The notes under the pieces were generated by a model. The model searched no databases. It saw only the letters and a program-made list of their open reading frames with translations, and had not been told where the DNA came from. Position numbers and translations under genes: made by a program. Below are positions 16,802 through 27,398 of a DNA stretch of 64,000 nucleotides, piece after piece (the stretch's first letter is position 1; each line of letters opens with the position of its first letter). The DNA lies in NCBI RefSeq assembly GCF_003947455.1, contig NZ_QHJH01000008.1:42220-106219 (forward strand), written 5' to 3'. This DNA is from Streptomyces sp. WAC 04229 (GTDB lineage: Bacteria; Actinomycetota; Actinomycetes; Streptomycetales; Streptomycetaceae).

Positions 16802-19800
16802 ACACGATCATGAAGTCCATACCAAGACCTGGCAGACGCAAACGCAGCCGCTCCCGCCGAGTCGTGACCGTGACGGCGGTCTCCGCGGTCCTGGCCACCG
16901 GACTCGGTGTGGTGCCGATCGGATCCGCGGAGCCGGCCCCCGCCCAAGCAGCCGATCAGAACGGCCCGGCAGCCGCGCCCGACACGCATACGGCCCAGCG
17001 CGAAGCCGCGTCCAGCGGCGAGAGCGTAGAAGTGCTGGACCTGCGCTCCGAGCGCAGCACCACGGTGGCCAACCCCGACGGAACGTTCACCCAGACGGAA
17101 TCCGTGCAGCCGGTGCGCACCCGCAAGAACGGTGCCTGGCAGGCGATCGACACCACACTGGAACGCAGCTCCGACGGCAGCTGGGGCCCCAAGGCCGCAG
17201 TCAGCACGATGTCCTTTTCCGGAGGCGGCGACAGGACCTTCGCGCGGATCGAGAAGGACGGCCGGGAACTGGCCCTGTCCTGGCCCCAAGACCTGCCTGA
17301 ACCGCAGGTCGAGGGATCGACGGCCACCTACGCCGACGTGCTGCCCGGCGTGGACCTGCGCCTGCACGCGGACGCCGAAGGCTTCTCGCACATCCTGGTC
17401 GTCAAGGACGCAAAGGCGGCGACCAACCCCGACCTCACGCGTCTCGAACTCCCCGTGCGCGCCCACAACCTGGATCTGACGGCGACGCAGACCGGTACGG
17501 TCGAAGCACGCGACGCCTCGGGCTCCGGCGTGGTCTTCGAGGCACCGAAGCCCTTGATGTGGGACTCGAGCCACCCCGCGGAAGACACCGACACCGGGGG
17601 CGTGCAGACACAGAGCCTCGCAGCCGACGACTCCTCCGACGCGGGTTCAACCCCGCCCGACGGCGCGCAGGTGGCCGACGTAGCGGTAGACGTGTCCGAC
17701 GGCGTGCTGGCCCTGGAGCCGGACACCGATCTGCTCACGAGCAGTGAGACGACGTACCCGGTGTACATCGACCCGGTCGTCAAGACGGCGAACCGCTCCG
17801 CATGGACGATGGTGTCGTCCTACCACTCCTCCGCCGAATTCTGGAAGTTCGGCGACGATGAAGGTGTCGGGCGCTGTCCCTCCAACGTGTCCTATCGGTG
17901 CTCTTCGACCAACGACGTCAAACGGCAGTTCTTCGCGCTGCCCACCGGTGCCTTCGAGGACAAGGACATCATCTCGGCGGAGTTCGCCGTGACGATGGTG
18001 CACACCTACAGCGACAGCGGCCGGTCGGTGCAACTGGGCCGGGTCAACTCCAACGGCGCCAGCGCCATCAACTCCGGCACCAACTGGGGGAACCAGCCCT
18101 CCCTGAAGGAGAACCTCGCCTCGCAGTCACCGACCAACCCGGCCGGTTCCTGCACCAGCACCAACCAGAACGTCCGGTTCAACGTCAAAAGCACCCTGCA
18201 GAAGGCGTCGACCTACGGCTGGGACACCACGACGTTCCGGCTCGCCGCCGGAAGCGAGAGCGACTACTCGTACTGGAAACGGTTCTGCGGCAACGCCAAC
18301 CTTGAGGTGAAGTACAACCGGCCGCCCGCGCAGTCACCCATGAGCGATTTGCGCATGGCACCGGGAGGCAACTGCGAGTACGGGCGCGCCACGGACCACT
18401 ACGTCTCCGCCCCGCCGAAGCTGACCGCTGTCATCCGGGACTACGACCACGGCGACGTGGGAGGGAACTCGGAGCGGCTGCAGGCTCAGTTCCGGGTCTG
18501 GTGGACCGTCGGGGGCACCACGTACAACCACTACGCGACCACTGCGGCCAAGAGCACCGTGGACAGTTCCTGGAGTGACCAGACAGGAGTGGCGACCTTC
18601 ACCTACACCGTGGGATCCGACCTGGCCGGGGACGGCCAAGCCGGTTTCACCGTCCCGCAGAACGCGGTGATCGGTTGGACGGTCCGCGGCCACGACGGCA
18701 CCTCCTATGGCGCCTGGAGCCTGGACGGTGACGCTACCCGCTGCGAGTTCATCTACGACGCGACCGTCCCCAAGGCCCCGGTCGTGACGTCCGACCGCTA
18801 CCCCGATGATGAACAGTGGCACGCAGGCGTCGGCGACTACGGCACCTTCACCTTCGACTCGCCCTCATCGGACGTGGCCGCCTACCGCTACCGGTTCAAG
18901 GGTGAGAGCTGGAAGTACGTGAACGCCGCCAGCCTCGGCGGCCCGGCGAAGACCACCTGGATGCCACCGGACGAGGGACCGATGTTCGTCGACGTCCTCG
19001 CAGTGGACGACGCCGGCAACGCGCAGAAGACGCCGACCACGCACTCGTTCAACGTCGGCGACGGACGCGCTCCTACGGCCGGATGGAGCCTGGGCGATGC
19101 CGCCGGTTCCACGCAGGCGGTCGGCATCGGTGCCTCTCCGGCTGCGGCCGCCGGAAACGGCGTGACCTTCGGACGGACAGGCCCCCTGGGCGGCGCGGAC
19201 ACCGCTGTGGCCCTTGACGGCTCGGCCGGCGGCTACCTCGATGCCGGAGCCTCGGCCGTGGACACCGGATCGACGTTCTCGGTGAGTGCCTGGGTCCAAC
19301 TGGCCGAGCGACCCGACGGCGACGTCACGGTCGTCAGCCAGGACGGTGTCGCCCAGCCGGGCTTCGACCTGGGCTACGACGCGGACACGCAGTCCTGGAC
19401 CTTCTCCATCCCCGTCTCCGACATGCAGACCATGGGCAGCTGGACGGTGTCCGGCGCAAAGGCGGTACCCGGAACCTGGACCCACCTCATCGGCAGCTAC
19501 GACGACGTCACAGGCAACATGAGCCTGTTCGTCAACGGCGACCTGATCGAGAAGGCCGTGAAGGCCCGACACACCGTCTGGAGCGCGGACGGCGCCCTTC
19601 AGATCGGACGGAAGATCGCCCTGGACGGCTACACCAACCACCTCAAGGGCGGCGTCGCGGACGTCAAGCTGTACGACCGGGTGATCACCTTGGCGGAAGG
19701 GCTCAGCCTCGGCGGAGTCCCCGTCCGCCAGCTGGCCTACTGGCAGGTTGACAGCGCCGCAGCCGGCGTCTCCCCGGACGCACACGGCGGCCCCGGCCTG

Positions 19801-20466
19801 ACGCTGGGCGGACAGGCCGCGATCTATCTGCCCGACGACTCCTGTGATCCAGCGCTCGACCCCGAGTGCACCCTCCCGGCCGAACCGCTGTGGGGCGACG
19901 GACACCTCCAACTCGACGGCACAACCGGCTATGCAGCGCGCGACGCCGGCTTGCTGGCTGAGCAGGACGGGTTCACGCTCACAGGCAGGGCACGGCTCGC
20001 CGCCGCCCTGCCCACCCGGGACCAGACGGTTGTCTCCCTTGCCGGTACGGGCAACAGCGCCGTGACCGTCAAGTACCTGGCCTCGGCCCAACGCTGGGCC
20101 ATGGTCACCACGGAAGGGACCGGAGCCACCGCCAAGTCCACGACGACCCTGGCGACCGGCACCCTGCCCAGCAGCGAAGGCAAGGGTGATCACCTGGCCC
20201 TGGTCTACTCGGCGGTCTTCGGAGACGTGCGGCTCTACGTCAACGGCACCCTGGCCGCCACGACGGCCTGGGACAACACCTGGGACTTCACCACCACGTC
20301 CCTGCAGGTCGGACGATCCCTCGACGGGACAGTGGCAGGCGGATACTTCGCCGGTGCTCTCGACGAGCTCCGCGTCTTCGCCGGCGACCTGGACACCAGC
20401 GTCGTCGCACAGGTGAGCCGCCTGCCCGCCGGCTCGAGTATCGGGGAGCCGGACGTGGCGACCTGA
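16798..20466 (+). CDS. Secreted DNRLRE/LamG jelly-roll protein linked to the Rhs toxin
   Basis: 1222 residues. A basic N-terminus (RPGRRKRSRSRR) is followed by a signal segment (VVTVTAVSAVLATGLGVVP). Next come a region typical of Streptomyces Rhs-associated proteins (SVEVLDLRSERSTTVANPDG, VYIDPV at about 320) and a DNRLRE-type domain with cysteine pairs (about 325-505). A fibronectin-like stretch precedes two LamG/concanavalin-like domains (about 790-960 and 1020-1205), each with VSAWVQL-, FVNGDL- and LQIGRK-type strands. LamG domains bind carbohydrate or protein. The start overlaps the FG-GAP stop, and 98 bases and a hairpin separate it from the Rhs gene. It is probably a co-secreted adhesin or carrier. 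Confidence 0.8.
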   Translation: MNTIMKSIPRPGRRKRSRSRRVVTVTAVSAVLATGLGVVPIGSAEPAPAQAADQNGPAAAPDTHTAQREAASSGESVEVLDLRSERSTTVANPDGTFTQTESVQPVRTRKNGAWQAIDTTLERSSDGSWGPKAAVSTMSFSGGGDRTFARIEKDGRELALSWPQDLPEPQVEGSTATYADVLPGVDLRLHADAEGFSHILVVKDAKAATNPDLTRLELPVRAHNLDLTATQTGTVEARDASGSGVVFEAPKPLMWDSSHPAEDTDTGGVQTQSLAADDSSDAGSTPPDGAQVADVAVDVSDGVLALEPDTDLLTSSETTYPVYIDPVVKTANRSAWTMVSSYHSSAEFWKFGDDEGVGRCPSNVSYRCSSTNDVKRQFFALPTGAFEDKDIISAEFAVTMVHTYSDSGRSVQLGRVNSNGASAINSGTNWGNQPSLKENLASQSPTNPAGSCTSTNQNVRFNVKSTLQKASTYGWDTTTFRLAAGSESDYSYWKRFCGNANLEVKYNRPPAQSPMSDLRMAPGGNCEYGRATDHYVSAPPKLTAVIRDYDHGDVGGNSERLQAQFRVWWTVGGTTYNHYATTAAKSTVDSSWSDQTGVATFTYTVGSDLAGDGQAGFTVPQNAVIGWTVRGHDGTSYGAWSLDGDATRCEFIYDATVPKAPVVTSDRYPDDEQWHAGVGDYGTFTFDSPSSDVAAYRYRFKGESWKYVNAASLGGPAKTTWMPPDEGPMFVDVLAVDDAGNAQKTPTTHSFNVGDGRAPTAGWSLGDAAGSTQAVGIGASPAAAAGNGVTFGRTGPLGGADTAVALDGSAGGYLDAGASAVDTGSTFSVSAWVQLAERPDGDVTVVSQDGVAQPGFDLGYDADTQSWTFSIPVSDMQTMGSWTVSGAKAVPGTWTHLIGSYDDVTGNMSLFVNGDLIEKAVKARHTVWSADGALQIGRKIALDGYTNHLKGGVADVKLYDRVITLAEGLSLGGVPVRQLAYWQVDSAAAGVSPDAHGGPGLTLGGQAAIYLPDDSCDPALDPECTLPAEPLWGDGHLQLDGTTGYAARDAGLLAEQDGFTLTGRARLAAALPTRDQTVVSLAGTGNSAVTVKYLASAQRWAMVTTEGTGATAKSTTTLATGTLPSSEGKGDHLALVYSAVFGDVRLYVNGTLAATTAWDNTWDFTTTSLQVGRSLDGTVAGGYFAGALDELRVFAGDLDTSVVAQVSRLPAGSSIGEPDVAT

Positions 20467-20478
20467 TCGCCCCGGAGC

Positions 20479-20504
20479 GGGTGCCCGGCCACGGCCGGGC
20501 GCCC
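20479..20504 (+). terminator. GC-rich hairpin between LamG and Rhs genes
   Basis: GGGTGCCCGGCC (20479-20490) faces GGCCGGGCGCCC (20493-20504), with one G-T wobble and a minimal loop. It could be a partial terminator that lowers expression of the downstream giant toxin gene. Confidence 0.5.
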
Positions 20505-20564
20505 CTCTTCGCCGGCCCCCTGACGTCCGCGGCGTGCCCGCGCCCCTGCTCACCTGGAGCTGTC

Positions 20565-23500
20565 ATGCGCTCAACCTCCTGGAGACTCAGCGCCGCCAGA
20601 CGCGTCGCCGCCACCCTGGGCCTGGCCCTCGCTGTGTCCCTGCTGCCACAGATCAGCCCTCTGCCCGCCGACGCGCAGGCCGCAGGGCTGGACCGGCTGC
20701 CCACACAGACGGACCTTGACCACCCCGTGGACGGGAAGAACCTCAAGCCCGAGAGGTACAAGAAGCCGGACCCGGCACGCAAGGCCGCCGTTACGGAGGC
20801 GGACAAGCACGCGTGGCCGATTGCGGGCCGAGCCAAGGTCGAGGTGGGCGCCAAGGCCCAACGGGCAGGGAAACTGCCGATACGGATCGCGAAGACAGGC
20901 GCTGCGAGCCCCACGGCGGTCGAAGTGGCCGTTGCGGACCACGGCACGGCGGAACGAGCCGGCATCGACGGAACCCTGATGACCGTGGCCCGCGCTGACG
21001 GCCAGCACAAACCGGGCACGGTGAAGCTGTCCGTGGACTACGCACCGTTCGCTGCAGCCTACGGCGGGGACTACTCCTCCCGCCTCCGCCTGGTGCAATA
21101 CCCGGCATGCGTTCTGACCAGCCCGGAAAAGACCGCCTGCACCAAGCCGGTCCCGCTGGAATCGGACAACGACACCAGGACTCGCACCCTCACCGCCACC
21201 ACCCGGGTGACGGCCGGGGCAGCCGGCGCCGGTACCAGCGCGGCGCCCACCGTCCTGGCGGCCACCGCCGGTGACTCCGGCGCGCAGGGCAGCTACACGG
21301 CGACCTCCCTGGCCCCGTCCTCGAAGTGGAGCGTGTCCAACTCGTCGGGTGCCTTCACCTGGTCCTACCCGATCACCACGCCGCCCGTGCCGGGGGGCCT
21401 CGCCCCCGAGGTGGGGCTGAGCTACAACTCCCAGTCGATCGACGGCCAGACGTCTGCCACGAACAACCAGGGTTCCTGGATCGGCCAGGGCTTCTCCTAC
21501 GAGCCGGGCTACATCGAGCGCCGCTACAAGGCGTGCGCCGACGACGGCCACGACGACACCAACGGCGACCAGTGCTGGGGCACCGACAACGCCACCATCT
21601 CGATCGCCGGGGGCGCCTCCGGAGAGCTGATCAAGGACGACAAGACCGGCGAGTGGCGTATCAGCTCCGACGACTTCTCGAAGATCGAGAAGCTGACCGG
21701 TGCGAGCAACGGTGACGCCGACGGAGAGTACTGGAAGGTCACCGACACCGACGGTACGCAGTTCTTCTTCGGGCTCAACCACCTGTCCGGCTGGGCCAGT
21801 GGCGACGAATCGACCAACTCGGCCTGGACCGTCCCCGTCTACGGCGACGACTCCGGCGAACCCTGCTACAAGGCCACCCTCGCCACGGCCTACTGCAACC
21901 AGGCATGGCGCTGGAACCTGGACGCCGTCATCGACCGGCACGGCAACCAGGTCTCGTACTTCTACGGCACCGAGACCAACTACTACACGCAGGGCCTGAA
22001 GACCACCGAGAACGGTAAGCCCTACATCCGTGGCGGCTACCTCAAGCGCATCGACTACGGCCAGCGCGCCGGCACCGTGTACGACACCAAGCCCGCAGCC
22101 CGGGTCAACTTCTCCACCTCCGAGCGCTGCATCGGCGACCTCACCGACTGCGAGGCCGCCGATCTGACCGACGCCACCGCAGCGGACTGGCCGGACGTGC
22201 CGTGGGACCGGAACTGCAAGGTGGACAGCAAGTGCCCCGGCCAGAACTCGCCGACCTTCTGGACCCGCAAGCAGCTCGACAAGATCACCACCCAGATCCG
22301 CACCGGTGACACCACCTACCAGGACGTCGACTCCTGGAGCCTGGGCCACCTGTTCACCGACAACGGAGACGGATCCAAGTCCCTGTGGCTCAGCCAGGTC
22401 GACCACAAGGGCCTGACCGGCACAGACGTCTCCGTGCCGTCCGTCAAGCTGCACGGCCTGCAGCTCGCCAACCGGGTCGACAAGCCGGACGACAACATCC
22501 AGCCCTTCGTCCGGTTCCGGCTCACCGCGGTGGAGAGCGAGTCCGGCGGCATCCTGTCGGTCGACTACGCCACTCCGCAGTGCGCTGCCGCGAACCTGCC
22601 CACGCCCGGCTCGTCGAAGGTGCGCTGCTACCCGGTCAAATGGAGCCCGCCGGGTGAAGAGGACCCGATCACCGACTGGTTCCACAAGTACGTCGTCTCG
22701 TCCGTGACCGAGCAGGACCTCATCGGAGGCAGCCCCGACCAGATCACCTCGTACACCTACCTGGGTGACGCGGGCTGGCGCAAGGCGAAGCCGGACGGTC
22801 TCGGCGACCCCGACGACCTGACCTGGAGCGACTGGCGCGGCTACCAGCGCGTCCGCGTCCAGACCTCCGACGGCACCAACAACCCCGCCAACACCCGCAC
22901 CGAGCACGTCTTTTTCCAGGGTCTGACCGGCGATCCCACCCCCAGCGGCGGCACCCGCACCTCTACCGTTACCGACTCCCAGGGCACGGCGCACAGCGAC
23001 GACGACTGGAAGTCCGGCTTCGAACTCGAGACGCTCACCTACAACGGTGACAGCGTGACCGAGAAGTCGATCAGCACGGTGTGGAACCAGGTCACCGCCA
23101 CCGACGCCGAAAGCTGGGGCACCAGGAGCGCACGCTACGTCCGCAGCCTGCGCACCGACTCCTACGAGGCGCTCGCGGCAGGCGGCTGGCGACAGTCCGC
23201 CTCCCTCAACACCTACGACTCCACCACCGGCCGCCTGGTGAAGACCGCCGACTACGGCCAGACAGCGGTCGCCGACAACCAGTGCACCACCACCCAGTAC
23301 GCGGACAACCCCGACCGGCACATCTACAGCCTCATCGCCCGCGTCGAGACGCTCGCCGTCGACTGCCCCGCCACCCCCGACCGCGCCAAGGACGTCGTCT
23401 CGGACGACATCACCCTGTACGACGGCACGACCACCACCGGAGCCGCCCCGACCAAGGGCGACCCGACCACCGTCAAGCGGCTGGCCTCCCACAACGGCAC

Positions 23501-26500
23501 CACCGCCACCTACCAGACCGTCAGCACCTCCACCTACGACGCCTACGGCCGTCCCCTGACCGTGACGGACGCCGACGGCAAGACGACGACCAGCAAATAC
23601 ACCGACACGTACGGACTGGCCACCAAGAAGGAAGACACCAACCCCCTCGGCTGGACGACCACCACTGAGTACGCGCCCCAATGGGGGCAGCCGGCCGCGC
23701 AGACCGATATGAACGGCAAGCGCAGCGACCTCGCCTATGACGCCCTGGGCCGCCTGACCTCCGTCTGGATGCCCGACCGCCCCAAGGCCGCCGACTTCAC
23801 CCCCTCCATCAAGTACACCTACGCAGTCCGCAAGGACGGACCCTCCTACGTCCGTACCGAGAAGATCGAGAAGAGCGGCACCACCTACGGCAGCGAGTAC
23901 CAGCTCTACGACGGACTCCTGCGCCCCCGCCAGATCCAGACCCAGGGCCCCGACGGCGGACGCCTCGTCGCGGACACCCACTACGACGGCTCCGGCCGCG
24001 TCGTGAAGACCAACGACACCTACTACACCGAGGGCGCCCCCACCACCGTCATCTTCGACCCAGACAACGCCGACGTCGACGCCCAGACACTCACCGAGTA
24101 CGACGGCGCCGGCCGCACCACCGCCACCATCTTCAAGGTCGGCAACGTCGAGGAGAACCGCACCACCTACACCTACGGCGGCGACCGCGTCCACGTCGAC
24201 CCGCCCAACGGACAGACACCCACCACCACGATCACCGACATCCGCGACCGCACGGTCGAACTGCGGCACTACAAGAGCGACGCCCCGCGGCCGACCGGCA
24301 CCGCAGAGGACTACATCTCCACCAAGTACGCCTACACGCCAGCCGGCCAGTTGCAGAAGGTCACCGACCAGGCGGGCAACACCTGGAGCTACGAATACGA
24401 CCAGCGCGGCCGCCAGACCGCCACCACCGACCCCGACGCCGGCCGCTCCACCTCCGCCTACGACGAACTCGACCGCAAAACCGCAGTCACCGACTCGCGC
24501 GGCAACACGACGACCACCACCTACGACGCCATAGGCCGCCCGACCGGCACTTGGCAAGGCCCAGCCGACACCGGCACCCGCCTGAGCCTGACCAAGTACG
24601 ACACCGTCGCCAAGGGCGAGCTCTACGGCCAGTACACCTACCGCAACGGCGCCGTCTACAGCTCCGTGCTGTACCCCTCGCTCGACCCGATGTACCAGCC
24701 CGAACTCGCCCGCTACACCATCTCCAAGACAGCCGAACCCGAACTCGGCGGCACCTACGAGTTCAACACCGGCTACAACCAAGACGGCACCATCCTCGCC
24801 CAGAGCTACCCCGCTGCCGGCGGACTGCCCGGCGAAAGCGTCTCCTTCGACTACGACGCCCTGCAGCGCCCCGTCTCCATGGGCACCTCCCTGGGCGGCT
24901 CGACGGACTACGTCACCCAGGCGGACTACTCACCCACCAGCCAACTGGAGGGCGTGGAGCTGTGGAGCGGACGCTCCACCGACCGCAAGACCTGGCTCGA
25001 CTTCCGCTACGAACGCGGCACCGAACGCCTCCTCCGCCAGAGCGTGCGCGTCGAGAACGCCGCCTCGCCCGCCTTCGACGCCACCTACGGATACGACGAC
25101 GCCGGCAACGTCCGCTCCATCACCGACCGGCCGGCCGGCGGCCCCACCGACGCCCAGTGCCTCACCTACGACGCCCTCGGACGCATGACCGAGGCGTGGA
25201 CGTCCGCCAGCACCCCCAACGGCGCAGCCGGCACCGGCACCCGGGACGCCGCCTGCACCGCGACGCCCACCGCCTCCAACGTCGGCGGCATATCCCCGTA
25301 CTGGAACACCTACACCTACGACGTCACCGGCAACCGCACCGGAATCACCCGCCACGGCATCGCCGACACCCCCACCTCCACCGCCACCTACACCTACGGC
25401 GAAGGCGACGCGGGCCCCCACCAGCTCACCAAGACCGTCACCCAGACCGAGGCCACCAGCACCACCCCCGCCATCACCGCCCAGGACACCTACACCTACG
25501 ACAAGGCCGGCAACACCACCAGCCGCGTCATCGGCGGCGACACGCAGACGCTGACCTGGGACAAACAGAACAAGCTCACTCAGGCCGAAGAAGCCGACGG
25601 CACCGACACCAACTTCGTCTACGACGCAGCCGGCGCACGCCTGCTCCGCGACACCGCACAGGACAAGACCCTCTACCTGCCGGGCATGGAACTCCGCCTG
25701 GACAAGACCAGCAAAGCCGTCCAGGCCACGCGCTACTACTCCTTCGGCGGTCAGACCGTCGCCCAGCGCACCACCGACGGCGTCACCTACCTGGCCGGCG
25801 ACCACCAGGGAACCGCCCAGCTCGCCATCGCCTCCACCGACGGCACCACCCAGCGCCGACGCATGGACTCGTTCGGCGTCGCCCGGGACCAGACGGCGGC
25901 CAACCCGTCCTCCTGGGTCAACGACAAGGGCTTCGTCGGCGGCACCAACGACCAGACCACCGGTCTCGTCCACCTCGGCGCACGCGAATACGACCCCTCC
26001 AGCGGACGGTTCATCTCCCTCGACCCGGTGATGAACCTGACCAACCCCCAGCAGATCAACGGCTACAACTACGGCAACAACAACCCGGCCACACACGCAG
26101 ACCCCTCGGGTCTGTGTCCCTTCATCGACTGCGGCACCCGGCCGTGCCCCCAGTGCGAGAACACCACCCCAGGGCACGAACCGGGCCCGCCCAAGCTGTC
26201 ACAGAACGCGGCCGCCGCCGGCTGGACCCTCAGCCAAGCCATCGGCAACGACTCCGCCGCCGCAGTGAAGAAACGCCAGCAGCAGGCAGCAAAGGCCCAG
26301 GCCGATGCGGCCAAACGCCGAGCCATAGCCATCGCCAAAGAAGTAGCCCAGATCATCGCCGACGAACTCGGCATCACCGACGCACTCGACTGCTTCACCA
26401 CCGGCTCCCTGGGCGCCTGCGCCGCAACCGCAGTCAACGTCGTCACCAGCCTCGTAGGCGGCGTCGTCGGAAAACTAGCGGTCAAATACGGACTCCCATG

Positions 26501-27398
26501 GAAATGGGCCAAGGGATACGAACTCGGCAAGAAACTCTGGGCACTAGGACGGAAACTCATCGATGCCGTCGGCGAGTGGTGGCAGAGCAGCCGCCTCGCC
26601 AAGAAGGCATGCTCGGTCGGCAACAGCTTCACAGCTGGCACCCACGTCCTCATGGCCGACGGAACAACGAAGGAAATCAAGGACGTCGACATAGGCGACA
26701 GGGTCCTCGCCACCGACCCGGAAACCGGACAGACAACAGTCCAGACCGTAACCGCCAAGATCAAGGGCAAGGGCGCCAAGCACCTGGTCCGGGTCACCAT
26801 CGACCTCGACGGAGACGAAGGAAGCAAGACCGCATCCGTCACCGCAACCGACGGCCACCCCTTCTGGGTCGAGGCACTCGGCAAGTGGATCAACGCCACC
26901 GACCTGCAGCCCGGCACCTGGCTGAAGACCAGCGCCGGCACCTACGTCAAGGTCGCCGCGGTCAAGCGCTGGACAGCGCAGTCGGAGACCGTACACAACC
27001 TGACCGTCAGCGACGCGCACACGTACTATGTGCTGGCGGGGGCCACGCCGGTACTCGTTCACAATTGCAATTGGGAAGCGTATGGCGACGCCAGCGCGGA
27101 CGCGCACTACGACAAGCATGTCCTCGGTATGGACGATGATGGAAATCTGACTCGAAACCCGGACATGCCTGAATATGACACCGACGACGGATTCGACAGG
27201 TACGTCGCAGATTCCAGAGGGCTCATGTGCTCGGATTCGTGTCCCGTTGGTGTGCGAGAGGGTACGCGAAGCGACGGCACGTTGATCAGGTACGAGCCGA
27301 GTACTGGGAAACTGGGCATGAAGAGAGGCGGAAACATCGTCTCGTACTTCCGGCCGGACGATCCCCTCGCTTACTTCGAACGAGAGGTGGCTCGATGA
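20565..27398 (+). CDS. Giant Rhs/YD-repeat polymorphic toxin with Hint autoprocessing domain and variable C-terminal tip
   Basis: 2277 residues from ATG 20565 (GGAG site 9 bases upstream). There is a signal peptide (ARRVAATLGLALAVSLLPQI), an SpvB-like N-terminal beta region (about 240-330) and many RHS/YD repeats from about 850 to 1800 (YDALGRLTSV, YEYDQRGRQTATTD, YDDAGNVRSIT). The RHS core ends near 1850 (REYDPSSGRFISLDPV, GYNYGNNNP). A helical linker leads to a pretoxin-Hint domain (about 2015-2167) with FTAGTHVLMADGT, TDGHPFWV and the terminal VLVHN. Cleavage after HN would release a 110-residue tip beginning CNWEAYG. The tip has HYDKH, a run of acidic loops, GTLIRYEPSTGKLG and SYFRPDDPLAYF, a layout resembling BECR-fold RNase toxins; that call is inference. 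The immunity gene overlaps by ATGA. Confidence 0.9.
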   Translation: MRSTSWRLSAARRVAATLGLALAVSLLPQISPLPADAQAAGLDRLPTQTDLDHPVDGKNLKPERYKKPDPARKAAVTEADKHAWPIAGRAKVEVGAKAQRAGKLPIRIAKTGAASPTAVEVAVADHGTAERAGIDGTLMTVARADGQHKPGTVKLSVDYAPFAAAYGGDYSSRLRLVQYPACVLTSPEKTACTKPVPLESDNDTRTRTLTATTRVTAGAAGAGTSAAPTVLAATAGDSGAQGSYTATSLAPSSKWSVSNSSGAFTWSYPITTPPVPGGLAPEVGLSYNSQSIDGQTSATNNQGSWIGQGFSYEPGYIERRYKACADDGHDDTNGDQCWGTDNATISIAGGASGELIKDDKTGEWRISSDDFSKIEKLTGASNGDADGEYWKVTDTDGTQFFFGLNHLSGWASGDESTNSAWTVPVYGDDSGEPCYKATLATAYCNQAWRWNLDAVIDRHGNQVSYFYGTETNYYTQGLKTTENGKPYIRGGYLKRIDYGQRAGTVYDTKPAARVNFSTSERCIGDLTDCEAADLTDATAADWPDVPWDRNCKVDSKCPGQNSPTFWTRKQLDKITTQIRTGDTTYQDVDSWSLGHLFTDNGDGSKSLWLSQVDHKGLTGTDVSVPSVKLHGLQLANRVDKPDDNIQPFVRFRLTAVESESGGILSVDYATPQCAAANLPTPGSSKVRCYPVKWSPPGEEDPITDWFHKYVVSSVTEQDLIGGSPDQITSYTYLGDAGWRKAKPDGLGDPDDLTWSDWRGYQRVRVQTSDGTNNPANTRTEHVFFQGLTGDPTPSGGTRTSTVTDSQGTAHSDDDWKSGFELETLTYNGDSVTEKSISTVWNQVTATDAESWGTRSARYVRSLRTDSYEALAAGGWRQSASLNTYDSTTGRLVKTADYGQTAVADNQCTTTQYADNPDRHIYSLIARVETLAVDCPATPDRAKDVVSDDITLYDGTTTTGAAPTKGDPTTVKRLASHNGTTATYQTVSTSTYDAYGRPLTVTDADGKTTTSKYTDTYGLATKKEDTNPLGWTTTTEYAPQWGQPAAQTDMNGKRSDLAYDALGRLTSVWMPDRPKAADFTPSIKYTYAVRKDGPSYVRTEKIEKSGTTYGSEYQLYDGLLRPRQIQTQGPDGGRLVADTHYDGSGRVVKTNDTYYTEGAPTTVIFDPDNADVDAQTLTEYDGAGRTTATIFKVGNVEENRTTYTYGGDRVHVDPPNGQTPTTTITDIRDRTVELRHYKSDAPRPTGTAEDYISTKYAYTPAGQLQKVTDQAGNTWSYEYDQRGRQTATTDPDAGRSTSAYDELDRKTAVTDSRGNTTTTTYDAIGRPTGTWQGPADTGTRLSLTKYDTVAKGELYGQYTYRNGAVYSSVLYPSLDPMYQPELARYTISKTAEPELGGTYEFNTGYNQDGTILAQSYPAAGGLPGESVSFDYDALQRPVSMGTSLGGSTDYVTQADYSPTSQLEGVELWSGRSTDRKTWLDFRYERGTERLLRQSVRVENAASPAFDATYGYDDAGNVRSITDRPAGGPTDAQCLTYDALGRMTEAWTSASTPNGAAGTGTRDAACTATPTASNVGGISPYWNTYTYDVTGNRTGITRHGIADTPTSTATYTYGEGDAGPHQLTKTVTQTEATSTTPAITAQDTYTYDKAGNTTSRVIGGDTQTLTWDKQNKLTQAEEADGTDTNFVYDAAGARLLRDTAQDKTLYLPGMELRLDKTSKAVQATRYYSFGGQTVAQRTTDGVTYLAGDHQGTAQLAIASTDGTTQRRRMDSFGVARDQTAANPSSWVNDKGFVGGTNDQTTGLVHLGAREYDPSSGRFISLDPVMNLTNPQQINGYNYGNNNPATHADPSGLCPFIDCGTRPCPQCENTTPGHEPGPPKLSQNAAAAGWTLSQAIGNDSAAAVKKRQQQAAKAQADAAKRRAIAIAKEVAQIIADELGITDALDCFTTGSLGACAATAVNVVTSLVGGVVGKLAVKYGLPWKWAKGYELGKKLWALGRKLIDAVGEWWQSSRLAKKACSVGNSFTAGTHVLMADGTTKEIKDVDIGDRVLATDPETGQTTVQTVTAKIKGKGAKHLVRVTIDLDGDEGSKTASVTATDGHPFWVEALGKWINATDLQPGTWLKTSAGTYVKVAAVKRWTAQSETVHNLTVSDAHTYYVLAGATPVLVHNCNWEAYGDASADAHYDKHVLGMDDDGNLTRNPDMPEYDTDDGFDRYVADSRGLMCSDSCPVGVREGTRSDGTLIRYEPSTGKLGMKRGGNIVSYFRPDDPLAYFEREVAR

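Noticed and set aside
20571..24782. Open reading frame of about 1400 codons antisense to the Rhs gene
   Set aside because: It has valine/glycine-rich low-complexity composition with no domain, signal or ribosome site. It is a by-product of codon bias in the high-GC Rhs gene.
23500..25700. CRISPR-like or satellite repeats
   Set aside because: The periodicity comes from protein-level YD/RHS repeats; DNA units are diverged and have no constant spacers.
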